From contig PBMZ01000110.1 in assembly GCA_002722955.1 (NCBI GenBank), forward strand, positions 1-58,688: a stretch of DNA of 58,688 bases, in the 5' to 3' direction. Below, in pieces: positions 25,204 to 33,914 of this stretch (its first letter is position 1; each line of letters starts with the position of its first letter). A program made the translations under genes and the position numbers. The notes under the pieces were generated by a model. The model was given only the letters and a program-made list of their open reading frames with translations, was not told the DNA's origin and did no database searches. This DNA comes from Planctomycetaceae bacterium. GTDB taxonomy: Bacteria; Planctomycetota; Planctomycetia; Planctomycetales; Planctomycetaceae.

Positions 25204-25542
25204 ACTGCCAATCCTTTGGCATCTCGACTTAGAAAACAGGCTGGGGCCTGTGAGGACTCGTCGTGAATTTGATATTCACGGGTGGTGTTTTTTAGCGGAT
25301 TTCGCAGTCTTGCAGTAGTCGAATTTGACGTGATTAGAGAATGAATTGCTCCGGCAGCATCCTTTCTGCCTTCATGGAGCAAAACATTGGTGTCTGAAAG
25401 CCCCGAAAGACTCCTTCCACCGAACCGGCTCACATCATGTGGCCGTGTCCGCCAGGCCCGGTAAGCCAGCGGGACATCACTCGATCAACGTTGTGAAGCC
25501 CTCACTGCGGCCAATTTTTGTTGTAACGGTTGGAAACCGTGG
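25204..25542. other. Gene-free gap between mraZ and the exporter operon
   Basis: No coding sequence is convincing here. It holds hairpins: CGTGAAT/ATTCACG (25262-25280), a nested GCTCCGGCAG/CTGCC..GGAGC structure (25348-25380), and ACGGTT-GGA-AACCGT near 25526-25540 just after mraZ. They may be a terminator for mraZ and the leader of the exporter transcript. No known RNA family was recognised. Confidence 0.45.
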
Positions 25543-25983
25543 CTACTCAAACGCTTGTTCAGCCATCTTGTCGAAGTCAGACACTTGATCAGTTAGGAAC
25601 TCGTCCCAAACCGCCGCATCCCAAATCTCGGCGTGATCTTGAACGCCCAGCAAAACGGCTTCACGCTTTAGCTGAGCGAACTCCGCCAATCGATCGGGAA
25701 TCCGGATACGTCCTTGCCCGTCAAGATCGACTCTTTCGGCCCGCGAGTAAAACAATCGTAAGTAGTTTCGAATGTCAGCCCGATTCGTCGATTTCTCGGC
25801 CATTCGAGCTGCTAGATTTTCAAATTCAGTGTGAGAGTAGAGTGAAAGTGACTTGTCCGTGCCCGGCGCAACATAAAGGCTCGCGACCTTCTCGTCGCTG
25901 CCGAACTCGTCCCTTAGTCTCTTTGGAATAGCGATCCTTCGCTTGTCATCGATGTTTCTCGAAAACGTTCCGGTCAGGGGCAT
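25543..25983 (-). CDS. mraZ: Transcriptional regulator MraZ
   Basis: A 146-residue protein with the two tandem SpoVT/AbrB-like swapped-hairpin domains of MraZ: GTFSRNIDDKRRIAIPKRLR near the N-terminus and RVDLDGQGRIRIPDRLAEFA in the second half, each with the conserved DxxGRxxIP-type element. The tail VLLGVQDHAEIWDAAVWDEF is also typical. In most bacteria mraZ begins the division/cell-wall cluster and represses it. Here the neighbours are a glycosyltransferase upstream and an ABC exporter downstream, and no mraW, ftsI or mur gene is in the window. Four operator-like boxes lie directly before its ATG, so it is probably autoregulated. Confidence 0.95.
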   Translation of the reverse strand: MPLTGTFSRNIDDKRRIAIPKRLRDEFGSDEKVASLYVAPGTDKSLSLYSHTEFENLAARMAEKSTNRADIRNYLRLFYSRAERVDLDGQGRIRIPDRLAEFAQLKREAVLLGVQDHAEIWDAAVWDEFLTDQVSDFDKMAEQAFE

Positions 25984-25987
25984 TTGT

Positions 25988-26022
25988 CACCATTCTTCCC
26001 CACTTCTCACCACAAGACCCCA
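25988..26022 (-). promoter_or_regulatory. MraZ-box array: four TGGKG repeats at 10-bp spacing
   Basis: Reading the minus strand toward mraZ: TGGGG (26022-26018), TGGTG (26012-26008), TGGGG (26002-25998), TGGTG (25992-25988), each followed by a 5-nt spacer (TCTTG, AGAAG, AAGAA, ACAAA). The last spacer runs into the ATG. MraZ is known to bind TGGGN repeats with 5-nt spacers in E. coli-type systems. The array also covers the place of the ribosome binding site (GGTGA), so bound MraZ would block initiation or elongation near it. Confidence 0.75.
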
Positions 26023-26153
26023 ATTTAACGGCAAATGCTGATTGGTCAAGGGTGTGGGTTGGAATAATGTCCTAGAGTTTCCATGTATGCCGACACAACC
26101 TCCAATTAACAAATGAGTTGCGCGCAACGAACTTTTTCGAAAAGCGCCATGAG

Positions 26154-26172
26154 TTGCCGTTTCAGACGGCAA
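26154..26172 (-). terminator. Hairpin right after the glycosyltransferase stop
   Basis: TTGCCGT (26154-26160) and ACGGCAA (26166-26172) form a 7-bp perfect stem with a 5-nt loop immediately downstream of the gene. It has no adjacent U-run, so termination efficiency is uncertain. A 12-bp perfect palindrome GTTGCGCGCAAC lies at 26117-26128 in the same gap. Confidence 0.45.
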
Positions 26173-27285
26173 TTACTGAAGCAAATTGCGATAGACCGCG
26201 GCGTAACGCTGAGTCATTGCGTGATACGTAAGCCCATTTTTCGCAATAGTTTGCGCTGCCAGTGATAGCGTTTCCCATTCATTCGGCGATTCTAGGGCTT
26301 TCCGAATCGCGGTCCGCAGTTCATCAGCAGAATTTGGGACAGATAACCACCCACTGACGCCGTCTTGAATCAATTCGCTGACACCTTCAACGTCGGTCGC
26401 GACGATTGGTAATGCTGCCGACATGGCTTCCAGAAGCACGTTGGGCATTCCTTCCCAGCGAGCAGGAGACACCAGGAGCGTTGACGCCTTCATCAATCCA
26501 GGCACGTCTTCTCGACGTCCCAAGAAGTGGATTCGATTGGCAAGGCTTGCGGCGTTCGCTTGCTCGGTCAGCTCGCGCTTCATCGGTCCTTCGCCGGCAA
26601 GTAGAAGATGGATGCTCTCGTCTTGTTGCATCAAAGGTGTGACTGCTTCCAGCAAGAGTTCAGGAGCCTTTTGAAACTCCAGCCGGCCAACAAAAAGCAG
26701 CTTCTTTGCATCGCTGGGGATCGCTAGTTCTTCTAAGTTCGCGGGCGACGCCGTTTCAAAGCGACTCGCATCGACACCGTTGGGAATGACAATCAGTTTG
26801 CCTTCGTCAAGGCCCGCGGTTTCGATACTGAAACGCTTGACCGATTCGCTGACAGCGACGTTTTGGTTGACAAGCGAATTGGTCCAGCGATCGATCCTGA
26901 GCGGCCAGCGACTTCGCTGCTCGGCCACTCGGATGCCGCTGACAACAATGGGGATTCGAGCCAAACGCGCCGCCAAGCGGCCGAGCACGTTGGCGTGGAA
27001 CAAGAAGGTTTGAAGAACGGCCGGTTGAAACTTCTCCAACTCACTCGCCAATCGAAAGACGACGAAGGCGTCCAAGATACCTCGAGCACCAAAGCAAGTG
27101 ACCGGAATTCCGGCTTCGCGAATGGGCTCGGCCAAAGCGGCATCGGGACCTAAACAGTAAACGCGAGGCTCCCATTGATCGCGGTCTAAGCCTTTGACCA
27201 ACTGGACCAACGTCTGCTCGGCACCACCGGGATCCAATTCCGTGATGCAAAAGGCGATTCGAGTTGGCGTAGCAGTGTGGTTCAT
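26173..27285 (-). CDS. Glycosyltransferase family 4
   Basis: A 370-residue GT-B glycosyltransferase. The N-terminal half starts IAFCITELDPGGAEQTLVQL, the typical acceptor-domain loop. The donor domain has IPNGVD, KKLLFVGRLEFQKAPELLLE, HFLGRREDVPGLMKASTLLV and the E-x7-E element EGMPNVLLEAM. It would transfer a sugar from a nucleotide donor to a lipid or growing polysaccharide in the cytoplasm. I used the ATG at 27285; an in-frame ATG at 27369 would add residues encoded within a palindromic repeat. No polysaccharide cluster accompanies it. The acceptor and sugar are unknown. Confidence 0.88.
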   Translation of the reverse strand: MNHTATPTRIAFCITELDPGGAEQTLVQLVKGLDRDQWEPRVYCLGPDAALAEPIREAGIPVTCFGARGILDAFVVFRLASELEKFQPAVLQTFLFHANVLGRLAARLARIPIVVSGIRVAEQRSRWPLRIDRWTNSLVNQNVAVSESVKRFSIETAGLDEGKLIVIPNGVDASRFETASPANLEELAIPSDAKKLLFVGRLEFQKAPELLLEAVTPLMQQDESIHLLLAGEGPMKRELTEQANAASLANRIHFLGRREDVPGLMKASTLLVSPARWEGMPNVLLEAMSAALPIVATDVEGVSELIQDGVSGWLSVPNSADELRTAIRKALESPNEWETLSLAAQTIAKNGLTYHAMTQRYAAVYRNLLQ

Positions 27286-27327
27286 CAATCGTGACAGCGA
27301 GGCTTGAAAACCAGTTTGGCCGCATGC

Positions 27328-27391
27328 GGGTGGCTGGGGTCGAGTCTTCGAGCCCCCAGACGAGTGCACTCACTGGGGGCTCGAAGACTCG
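27328..27391. repeat. Palindromic repeat with an exact copy near 47651
   Basis: Perfect 19-bp arms at 27341-27359 and 27373-27391 (CGAGTCTTCGAGCCCCCAG). The stretch 27328-27360 (33 bp) is identical to 47651-47683. It sits in the 361-bp divergent gap before the PVC heme gene; the same gap holds the hairpin listed next. Confidence 0.85.
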
Positions 27392-27578
27392 ATGTATGGA
27401 CCGGACAGATGGGTAACACTCGTTCGGACACATGGGAATCGCCAAGAACCGGTTTGGCCGCTTCGTTGGCGGTTGAAGGGCAAGGCACTTAGACTAGTCT
27501 ACTCACAAATTCTCAGCGTGCCCCAGGAAACGCACAAAAATCTGAGCATACCTGGAAAGCATGTGTGGCTCGCGGGGT

Positions 27579-27598
27579 CCTGCGAACGGAGTCGCAGG
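27579..27598. repeat. Small palindrome in the leader of the PVC heme gene
   Basis: CCTGCGA (27579-27585) and TCGCAGG (27592-27598) with a 6-nt loop, inside a broader partly symmetric GTGGCTCGCGG...CCCAC context. It is 49 bp before the GTG start and would lie in the mRNA leader or promoter. Confidence 0.5.
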
Positions 27599-27646
27599 CC
27601 CACAAAGCTCACGGCTGAGTTTCACGAAATTGAGGAGACTGCGAAC

Positions 27647-30600
27647 GTGACCGATCTTTTGATATCTAAAACGCTGTTGAGTTGTGTCCTCATCGCGGTT
27701 GTTACTTCGGTATCGTTGGCTGATAAGAAGCCCGGAGATATGGGATATCAGCAAAAGCCCGAGATTGCGGCATCTCAAGTTGTTGGTGCTCAGGAAGAAC
27801 CTAAGAAAGAAGAACGAACCAGCAACCAAGTGTTGCAACAGGGACCGAAGCCACGCTGGATTTGGGGTGCGAGTGACGCGAAGGACTACTATTTGCGAAC
27901 GACCTTTGATGGCTCGAATGTTAAATCCGCGGCCCTCATGGCGAGTTGCGACAATGCGATGGTCGTCTTTGTCAACGGTACCAGAGTGGCTCAGGGAAGC
28001 GAGTGGTCTCAGGCCGCCCGAGCCAACGTGACGAAGCACATCAAGAGTGGTGAAAACGAATTGCTGGTCAAGGCCGAGAATCAAGGCGGTCCGGCAGGCT
28101 TCATTTTGAAGCTGGCTCTGACATCAGCCAAGGGAAAAGTCCACTATGTCAACAGCGGCAAAGACTGGCAAGCGACCCTTAGCCGCGACTCGAAGGAATG
28201 GAAAGACGTCCGCGTTGGCAATCCTCTGGGTGCGCAGCCATGGGGCAATGTCTTCTCCGGGTCATCACAAACAGGCGGATTACGCGATGTCTTTGAGCTC
28301 TTGCCAGGCTTTCAAGTCGAACGGCTCTTCACCGTGCCCAAAAGTGAGCTTGGCTCGTGGGTATGTATCACGGCCGATCCCCAGGGACGGATCATCGCCA
28401 GCGATCAAGGCAACAAGGGACTTTGCCGAATTTATCCGCCTAAGATTGGCAGCGATGATGAGACGTTGGTCGAGCAGCTTGACGTTAAAATGACGTCGGC
28501 TCAAGGAATGCTGTTTGCGTTCGACAGCCTCTATGTTTGCGCCAACGGCGGTCCGGGAAGCGGCTTATATCGACTTCGAGACACCAACAACGACGAGGCA
28601 TTTGACGAAGTCACCAAACTTAAGGATTTCCGTGGCGGCGGAGAACACGGTCCGCATGCTCTGCGTTTATCTCCCGATGGCAAGTCGATCTACGTAATCG
28701 CTGGCAATCACACCGACCCGCCACAGAGTTTCCATGCCAGCCGTATTCCATCGAATTGGGGAGAGGATTTGCTCTTGCCACGTCAATGGGACGCTAACGG
28801 TCATGCTCGCGGGAAGCTTGCCCCCGGTGGTTGGATCGCGAAGACCGATCCCGATGGCAAGACATGGGAAGTGTTTAGCATTGGATATCGCAATCCGTAT
28901 GACATGGACTTCAATGCGGATGGCGAGTTATTCGCTTACGACGCCGACATGGAATGGGACATGGGCTCGCCTTGGTATCGTCCGACGCGAGTTGTTCACG
29001 CCACCAGCGGTAGCGAATTCGGATGGCGAAGTGGAACTGGCAAGTGGCCGACCTACTTTGTCGACAGTCTGCCGCCAGCTGTGAACATTGGTCCGGGGTC
29101 GCCTGTCGGTGTCTCTTTTGGGTACGGAGCCAAGTTCCCAGCTAAGTATCAAAAGGCGTTGTACATTTGCGACTGGACCTTCGGCACGATGTATGCCATC
29201 CATCTTCAGGCCAATGGCTCAAGCTACACGGCGACGAAGGAAGAGTTCCTATCGCGAACTCCCTTGCCATTGACTGACGTCACCATTGGCACCGATGGCG
29301 CAATGTACTTTACTGTTGGTGGGCGAGGTGCTCAGTCGGAGCTGTTCCGTGTTACTTATGTTGGTGACGAATCAACAGAGACCACTGATGCTCGCGATAG
29401 CAGATTTGCACAACAGCGTACACTGCGACGACAGCTGGAAGCGATGCACTCGCCGTCTGCTGATGTTGACTTGAGGTTGGTTTACAAGAGCCTGGGAGAT
29501 GCCGATCGACACATTCGCTATGCGGCGCGGATCGCGTTGGAACACGCACCGATCGCCAGATGGAAGAACGATGTGCTGGCCTTGTCCGAACCGAAGGCTG
29601 TGATCAACGGTAGCGTCGCTGTGGCTCGCCAAGGTGAAGCGAGTGACCAAGGCGCGGTGTTGGCCGCGTTAGCGAAGATCGACTTCGGCAAGCTCGACGA
29701 GTTTCAACAATTGGCTTTGCTCAGAGCGTACCAGTTGGCGTTTGCTCGCTTGGGCAAGCCGACGGAAAGCGCTGCTGCAAGCGTCGCCAAGCGGCTCGAT
29801 GTTCACTTCCCAGCGAAGACACGCGCACTCAATCGTGAGCTGAGCCGCGTGCTGGTTTACTTGGAGTCGCCTGGTGTCACCGCGAAGACGGTTGCATTGT
29901 TAAAGGAAGACAAAGATGCACAGGACGAGGATCTAACTTCGCTGATTGCACGCAATAACGGATATGCTCGCGCAATTCGCGGCATGATGGAGAGTCCGCC
30001 GAACGAACAACAGATTCACTATGCCTTTGTACTGCGAAACGCAAAGAAGGGCTGGAAACTGGATGACCGGCTGGCTTACTTCCAATGGTTTAACACGGCC
30101 AAACAATGGAGCGGCGGCAACAGCTTCCGCAAGTTCTTGCAGAATATTGATGACGAAGCCTTCTTGAATGCCAGCGAAAAGGATCGTCTGGCAGTGCAAG
30201 CCTTCGGGGCTCGGCAATCTTACAAAGCTCCGGCGTTACCGAAGCCAAAGGGGCCTGGAAAAACATGGTCGACAGAAGAAGTGCGCAGCCTTGTTGAAGC
30301 CGGGCTAAAGGGACGCAACTTTGAAAACGGCAAGAAAATGTTCGCGGCGACTCGCTGCGTCATTTGCCATCGTTTCGCTGGCGATGGCGGAGCGACAGGG
30401 CCTGATCTGACACAGCTTGCCGGCCGTTTCAACGTCAAGGATCTGACGGATTCGATCATTGATCCCAGTAAAGTCATCTCGGATCAGTACAAGGCAACGA
30501 CGATTCGAACGATCGACGGCAAATCCGTAACCGGCCGAATTGTGTCCGAGTCCGAGAAGACGATCACTGTCGTCACGGACCCCGAAGATGCCACGAAGTT

Positions 30601-30760
30601 CGTCGAGGTGGCTCGCGATGACATCGATGCCATGAAGCCTTCCGTGGTGTCTTTGATGCCCAAGGATTTGCTGAATCCGTTGAATCAAGATGAAGTGTTG
30701 GACCTGATGGCTTACCTTCTCTCACGAGGACAAAAGAACAACGCCATGTTCCGCAAGTAA
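27647..30760 (+). CDS. PVC-type heme-binding protein with propeller and CxxCH
   Basis: A 1037-residue exported protein. The GTG at 27647 is chosen because it has AGGAG 9 bp upstream and begins a signal peptide (VTDLLISKTLLSCVLIAVV, cleavage near SLA-DKK). Domains: a galactose-binding-like jelly roll at about 70-190 (LMASCDNAMVVFVNGTRVAQ; ANVTKHIKSGENELLVKAEN), a beta-propeller of the PVC/membrane-bound dehydrogenase type at about 205-600 (FELLPGFQVERLFTVP; EHGPHALRLSPDGKSIYV), a helical-repeat region, and the 'Pirellula/Verrucomicrobium' heme-binding domain at about 890-1030 with CVICH (904-908), GATGPDLTQLAGR and IIDPSKVISDQY. It probably carries covalent heme c in the periplasm and takes part in sugar oxidation. 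Two genes of the same theme follow. Confidence 0.9.
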   Translation: MTDLLISKTLLSCVLIAVVTSVSLADKKPGDMGYQQKPEIAASQVVGAQEEPKKEERTSNQVLQQGPKPRWIWGASDAKDYYLRTTFDGSNVKSAALMASCDNAMVVFVNGTRVAQGSEWSQAARANVTKHIKSGENELLVKAENQGGPAGFILKLALTSAKGKVHYVNSGKDWQATLSRDSKEWKDVRVGNPLGAQPWGNVFSGSSQTGGLRDVFELLPGFQVERLFTVPKSELGSWVCITADPQGRIIASDQGNKGLCRIYPPKIGSDDETLVEQLDVKMTSAQGMLFAFDSLYVCANGGPGSGLYRLRDTNNDEAFDEVTKLKDFRGGGEHGPHALRLSPDGKSIYVIAGNHTDPPQSFHASRIPSNWGEDLLLPRQWDANGHARGKLAPGGWIAKTDPDGKTWEVFSIGYRNPYDMDFNADGELFAYDADMEWDMGSPWYRPTRVVHATSGSEFGWRSGTGKWPTYFVDSLPPAVNIGPGSPVGVSFGYGAKFPAKYQKALYICDWTFGTMYAIHLQANGSSYTATKEEFLSRTPLPLTDVTIGTDGAMYFTVGGRGAQSELFRVTYVGDESTETTDARDSRFAQQRTLRRQLEAMHSPSADVDLRLVYKSLGDADRHIRYAARIALEHAPIARWKNDVLALSEPKAVINGSVAVARQGEASDQGAVLAALAKIDFGKLDEFQQLALLRAYQLAFARLGKPTESAAASVAKRLDVHFPAKTRALNRELSRVLVYLESPGVTAKTVALLKEDKDAQDEDLTSLIARNNGYARAIRGMMESPPNEQQIHYAFVLRNAKKGWKLDDRLAYFQWFNTAKQWSGGNSFRKFLQNIDDEAFLNASEKDRLAVQAFGARQSYKAPALPKPKGPGKTWSTEEVRSLVEAGLKGRNFENGKKMFAATRCVICHRFAGDGGATGPDLTQLAGRFNVKDLTDSIIDPSKVISDQYKATTIRTIDGKSVTGRIVSESEKTITVVTDPEDATKFVEVARDDIDAMKPSVVSLMPKDLLNPLNQDEVLDLMAYLLSRGQKNNAMFRK

Positions 30761-30839
30761 GTGAAGCGGCGTTTGCTTTCGCTACAGCACGTTATACTTG
30801 CGGTTCATCTATCTTGTTCCAAGCTACGGGAAATCGAAC

Positions 30840-33800
30840 GTGAACCGCGCGATTCTCATGACGTTGATCATTACCACCGCTGTGGCAACGGCGGAAGATT
30901 GCGTTCTCTACAATCGTGACGTACGACCGATCTTGGCCGAGCACTGTTGGCAGTGTCATGGGCCGGATAAGGAAGCTCGGCAAGCCGGCCTGAGATTGGA
31001 CATTGGCGAACACGCGTTGAAGAAAGCGGATTCAGGCAAGCATGCAATCTCTCCAGGCTCTGTTGAGCGGAGTGAATTGGTCCGTCGCATCACCAGTCGC
31101 GATGGCGATGTTCAAATGCCGCCGGCTGACTTTGGTAAGCCGCTTTCCGCGAAGCAAATCGCGAGTCTAAAAAGATGGATTGCCCAGGGAGCGAAGTACG
31201 AACAGCATTGGTCATTTCAACCAATAGAGCGTCCGACGCCACCATCCAGTCGTGGAGCAAACAACGCGATCGATGCCTTTGTTGGCGAGCATTTGCAGCG
31301 ACAGGGAAAGGACTTCGCGCCGCCGGCTTCACGGGAGAAGTTGCTGCGCCGAGTCAGTTTGGTTCTGACGGGACTGCCGCCGAGTCTCGCTGAATTGGAT
31401 CGGACCGAAGAGCCTTACTCGCAAGCCGTTGATCGCTTGTTGAACTCGCCACATTATGGCGAACACATGGCGGTGTCTTGGCTGGATGCCGCGCGATATG
31501 CAGACACCAACGGGTATTTCGGTGATCGGCCGCGGCAAATGTGGTTGTGGCGTGATTGGGTGATTGATGCCTTTAACCAGAACATGCCGTTTGACCAATT
31601 CACGATCGAGCAGCTTGCTGCTGACTTGTTTCCCAATTTCACTCGGCAGCAACTGATCGCGACGGGCTTCAATCGCAATCACATGGCAAACAACGAGACT
31701 GGCATCATCGACGAAGAATTTCGGGTCGAGTACATCGTTGACCGCGTCGACACAACGATGACGACTTGGCTGGGGTTAACCGTCGGCTGTGCTCAATGTC
31801 ACGATCACAAGTACGATCCGATTTCGCAGCGCGAGTTCTATCAACTGTTCGCGTTCTTCAACAACTCGCCAGACAAAGGATTGATCACCGCTGAGAATCC
31901 AGCTCCGAAGATTTCTGTAACAACGCCTGAGATTGGAGAACGCTTCAGTAAGCTTCAAATGGAAGCCGCAGTTGCTCGTGCAGCCTTTGATAAACTGCGC
32001 CCCAGCCTGCTCAAGAAGATGGGAGCATGGGAAACCAGTATTGCGAAGAAGTTGCCTTTGCCGCCGAGCAAGAATCTTCTGTTGCATGAACGCTTCGAGG
32101 AACAAGACACAAAACGTGTTGGGACTCTTGGAAACACGCCTCGATACGAAGCAGGCATCCTCGGTCAATCGGCACACTTCGATGCAACCGGACACCTCGA
32201 GTCAACGTTAGAAAACTTTGATGCGGACAAGCCGTGGACGCTCGGCTTTTGGGCCAAGCCCGACGGTTCGATGAGTTGCCTGATGTCGAAAATCGAATCC
32301 AAGGGACGCCGCCGAGGTTTCGAGTTGCTGCTGCAAAAGGGACGCGTGATTGTCAATCTCGTGCATCATTGGGGAGCCGATGCGATCGAAGTGGTGGCGA
32401 GTCAAACGTTGCAGTCGCGCCAATGGCAACACGTCGTTGTCAGTTACGACGGGACGCGAAAGGCTAGTGGCGTAAAAATCTTCATCGACGGCCAACCTTC
32501 CACGCTGACAGTTCGACGCGACACTTTGACTGGCGGCATTGCGAACAACGAGACTCTGAAGATTGGCCGCCGCGACGAAGGTTTGGGCTACTACGGAAGC
32601 TTGGATGAGTTGCGACTCGTTCAGCAAATGGTGCCGCAGAACAAAGTCGTCGATTGGTATCGTGGCGAGCGATTGGCGGGAATCTTCAAGAAGGACAAGA
32701 AATCGAGCAGTGACAAGGAATTCCTCTTTGACGATTACATCGAGCGACAGACTTCTGCGTCTGTGAGAACTGCTCGGCAAGAGATGTTGCGAACTCAAGC
32801 GGCAGTTGAGTCGTTTCGCGAGGCGATTCCGACAACGCTGATCATGCAGGACTTACCCGAGTCTCGCAAACGGAAGACGCACGTGTTGATTCGAGGTCAA
32901 TACGACAAGCTTGGAGAAGCCGTGACCGCCGATGTGCCGGCTGTGCTCCCACCACTTGCCAACGACGTGCGTCGTGATCGTTTGGGTATGGCACGTTGGC
33001 TTATGTCGAAAGAGAATCCACTCACCGCGCGGGTGATCGCGAATCGGTTGTGGCAACATTGTTTCGGCGAGGGCTTGGTGCGAACCATGAACGACTTTGG
33101 CACTCAAGGCGAGCCTCCGACTCATCCAGCGTTGCTGGATTGGCTGGCTGCCGAATTGCGTGACAGTGGCTGGGACGTCAAACGGCTACTTCGATTGATC
33201 GTCACATCGCGGACGTTTCGGCAAGAGTCTCGGTTTCGAAACGGGCCGTCATTCGATCCAGGCAACCGTTTACTTGCCCGCGGTCCCAGCTATCGGATGT
33301 CGGCCGAGATGATTCGCGACCAAGCCTTGGTAGTCTCTGGTTTGCTGGAACGAAAGATCGGCGGTCCAAGCGTCAAACCGTATCAACCGCCTGGTTTGTG
33401 GGAGGAAGTTTCTTACAACGCCGACACTTCTTATCAGCCGGACACGGGACCAAATCTGTGGCGGCGAAGCGTTTACACTTACATCAAACGGCAAGCACCG
33501 CCGCCGGCTTTCTTGGCCTTTGACGGTGTGACTCGCGAAAAGTGTACGATTCAACGAGCACGCACGAACACGCCACTACAGGCCTTGATTCTTTTGAACG
33601 ATCCGACATTTGTCGAAGCGTCGATTGTGATCGCAGAACGAGCACTGACAAAACAAGCCAACGACACGGATCGAATGCGAAGGCTCTTTCGTCGCATTGT
33701 TTCTCGCTGGCCCGACAATGAGGAGATTCGTCTGCTTCAAAGCTTCTTGAAAAAACAACGACAGCGTTTTGAGAAAGCTCCGAAGTCAGCCGCGAACTTG

Positions 33801-33914
33801 CTGACTGTTGGTGATTCAAAGCGACAGCTTCCTGCGAGTAACATTGAAGTCGCGGCTTGGACCGTCGTTGCTCAAACACTCTTGAATTTGGACGAGGTGA
33901 TTCAGATCCGATGA
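30840..33914 (+). CDS. PSD1 cytochrome protein with LamG-like insert
   Basis: About 1024 residues from the GTG at 30840 (an in-frame ATG at 30798 has no visible binding site). After a signal peptide comes the Planctomycete cytochrome C module with CWQCH (36-40), PPADFGKPLSAKQIASLKRW, DUF1549 (RRVSLVLTGLPPSLAELDRT; second heme-like motif CAQCH at 317-321 in GCAQCHDHKYDP), a LamG/concanavalin-like domain at about 400-610 (WTLGFWAKPDGSM; SYDGTRKASGVKIFIDGQP; GSLDELRLVQQ), and DUF1553 (ITARVIANRLWQHCFGEGLV-like; FDGVTREKCTIQRARTNTPL). The insert suggests binding to a polysaccharide. The DUF1501 gene overlaps its stop by 4 bp (ATGA). Biochemical function of the family is unknown. Confidence 0.9.
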   Translation: MNRAILMTLIITTAVATAEDCVLYNRDVRPILAEHCWQCHGPDKEARQAGLRLDIGEHALKKADSGKHAISPGSVERSELVRRITSRDGDVQMPPADFGKPLSAKQIASLKRWIAQGAKYEQHWSFQPIERPTPPSSRGANNAIDAFVGEHLQRQGKDFAPPASREKLLRRVSLVLTGLPPSLAELDRTEEPYSQAVDRLLNSPHYGEHMAVSWLDAARYADTNGYFGDRPRQMWLWRDWVIDAFNQNMPFDQFTIEQLAADLFPNFTRQQLIATGFNRNHMANNETGIIDEEFRVEYIVDRVDTTMTTWLGLTVGCAQCHDHKYDPISQREFYQLFAFFNNSPDKGLITAENPAPKISVTTPEIGERFSKLQMEAAVARAAFDKLRPSLLKKMGAWETSIAKKLPLPPSKNLLLHERFEEQDTKRVGTLGNTPRYEAGILGQSAHFDATGHLESTLENFDADKPWTLGFWAKPDGSMSCLMSKIESKGRRRGFELLLQKGRVIVNLVHHWGADAIEVVASQTLQSRQWQHVVVSYDGTRKASGVKIFIDGQPSTLTVRRDTLTGGIANNETLKIGRRDEGLGYYGSLDELRLVQQMVPQNKVVDWYRGERLAGIFKKDKKSSSDKEFLFDDYIERQTSASVRTARQEMLRTQAAVESFREAIPTTLIMQDLPESRKRKTHVLIRGQYDKLGEAVTADVPAVLPPLANDVRRDRLGMARWLMSKENPLTARVIANRLWQHCFGEGLVRTMNDFGTQGEPPTHPALLDWLAAELRDSGWDVKRLLRLIVTSRTFRQESRFRNGPSFDPGNRLLARGPSYRMSAEMIRDQALVVSGLLERKIGGPSVKPYQPPGLWEEVSYNADTSYQPDTGPNLWRRSVYTYIKRQAPPPAFLAFDGVTREKCTIQRARTNTPLQALILLNDPTFVEASIVIAERALTKQANDTDRMRRLFRRIVSRWPDNEEIRLLQSFLKKQRQRFEKAPKSAANLLTVGDSKRQLPASNIEVAAWTVVAQTLLNLDEVIQIR

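Noticed and set aside
27392..27646. N-terminal extension of the PVC heme protein to the ATG at 27392
   Set aside because: It begins right after a palindrome and gives no signal peptide; the GTG at 27647 has both AGGAG and a signal sequence.
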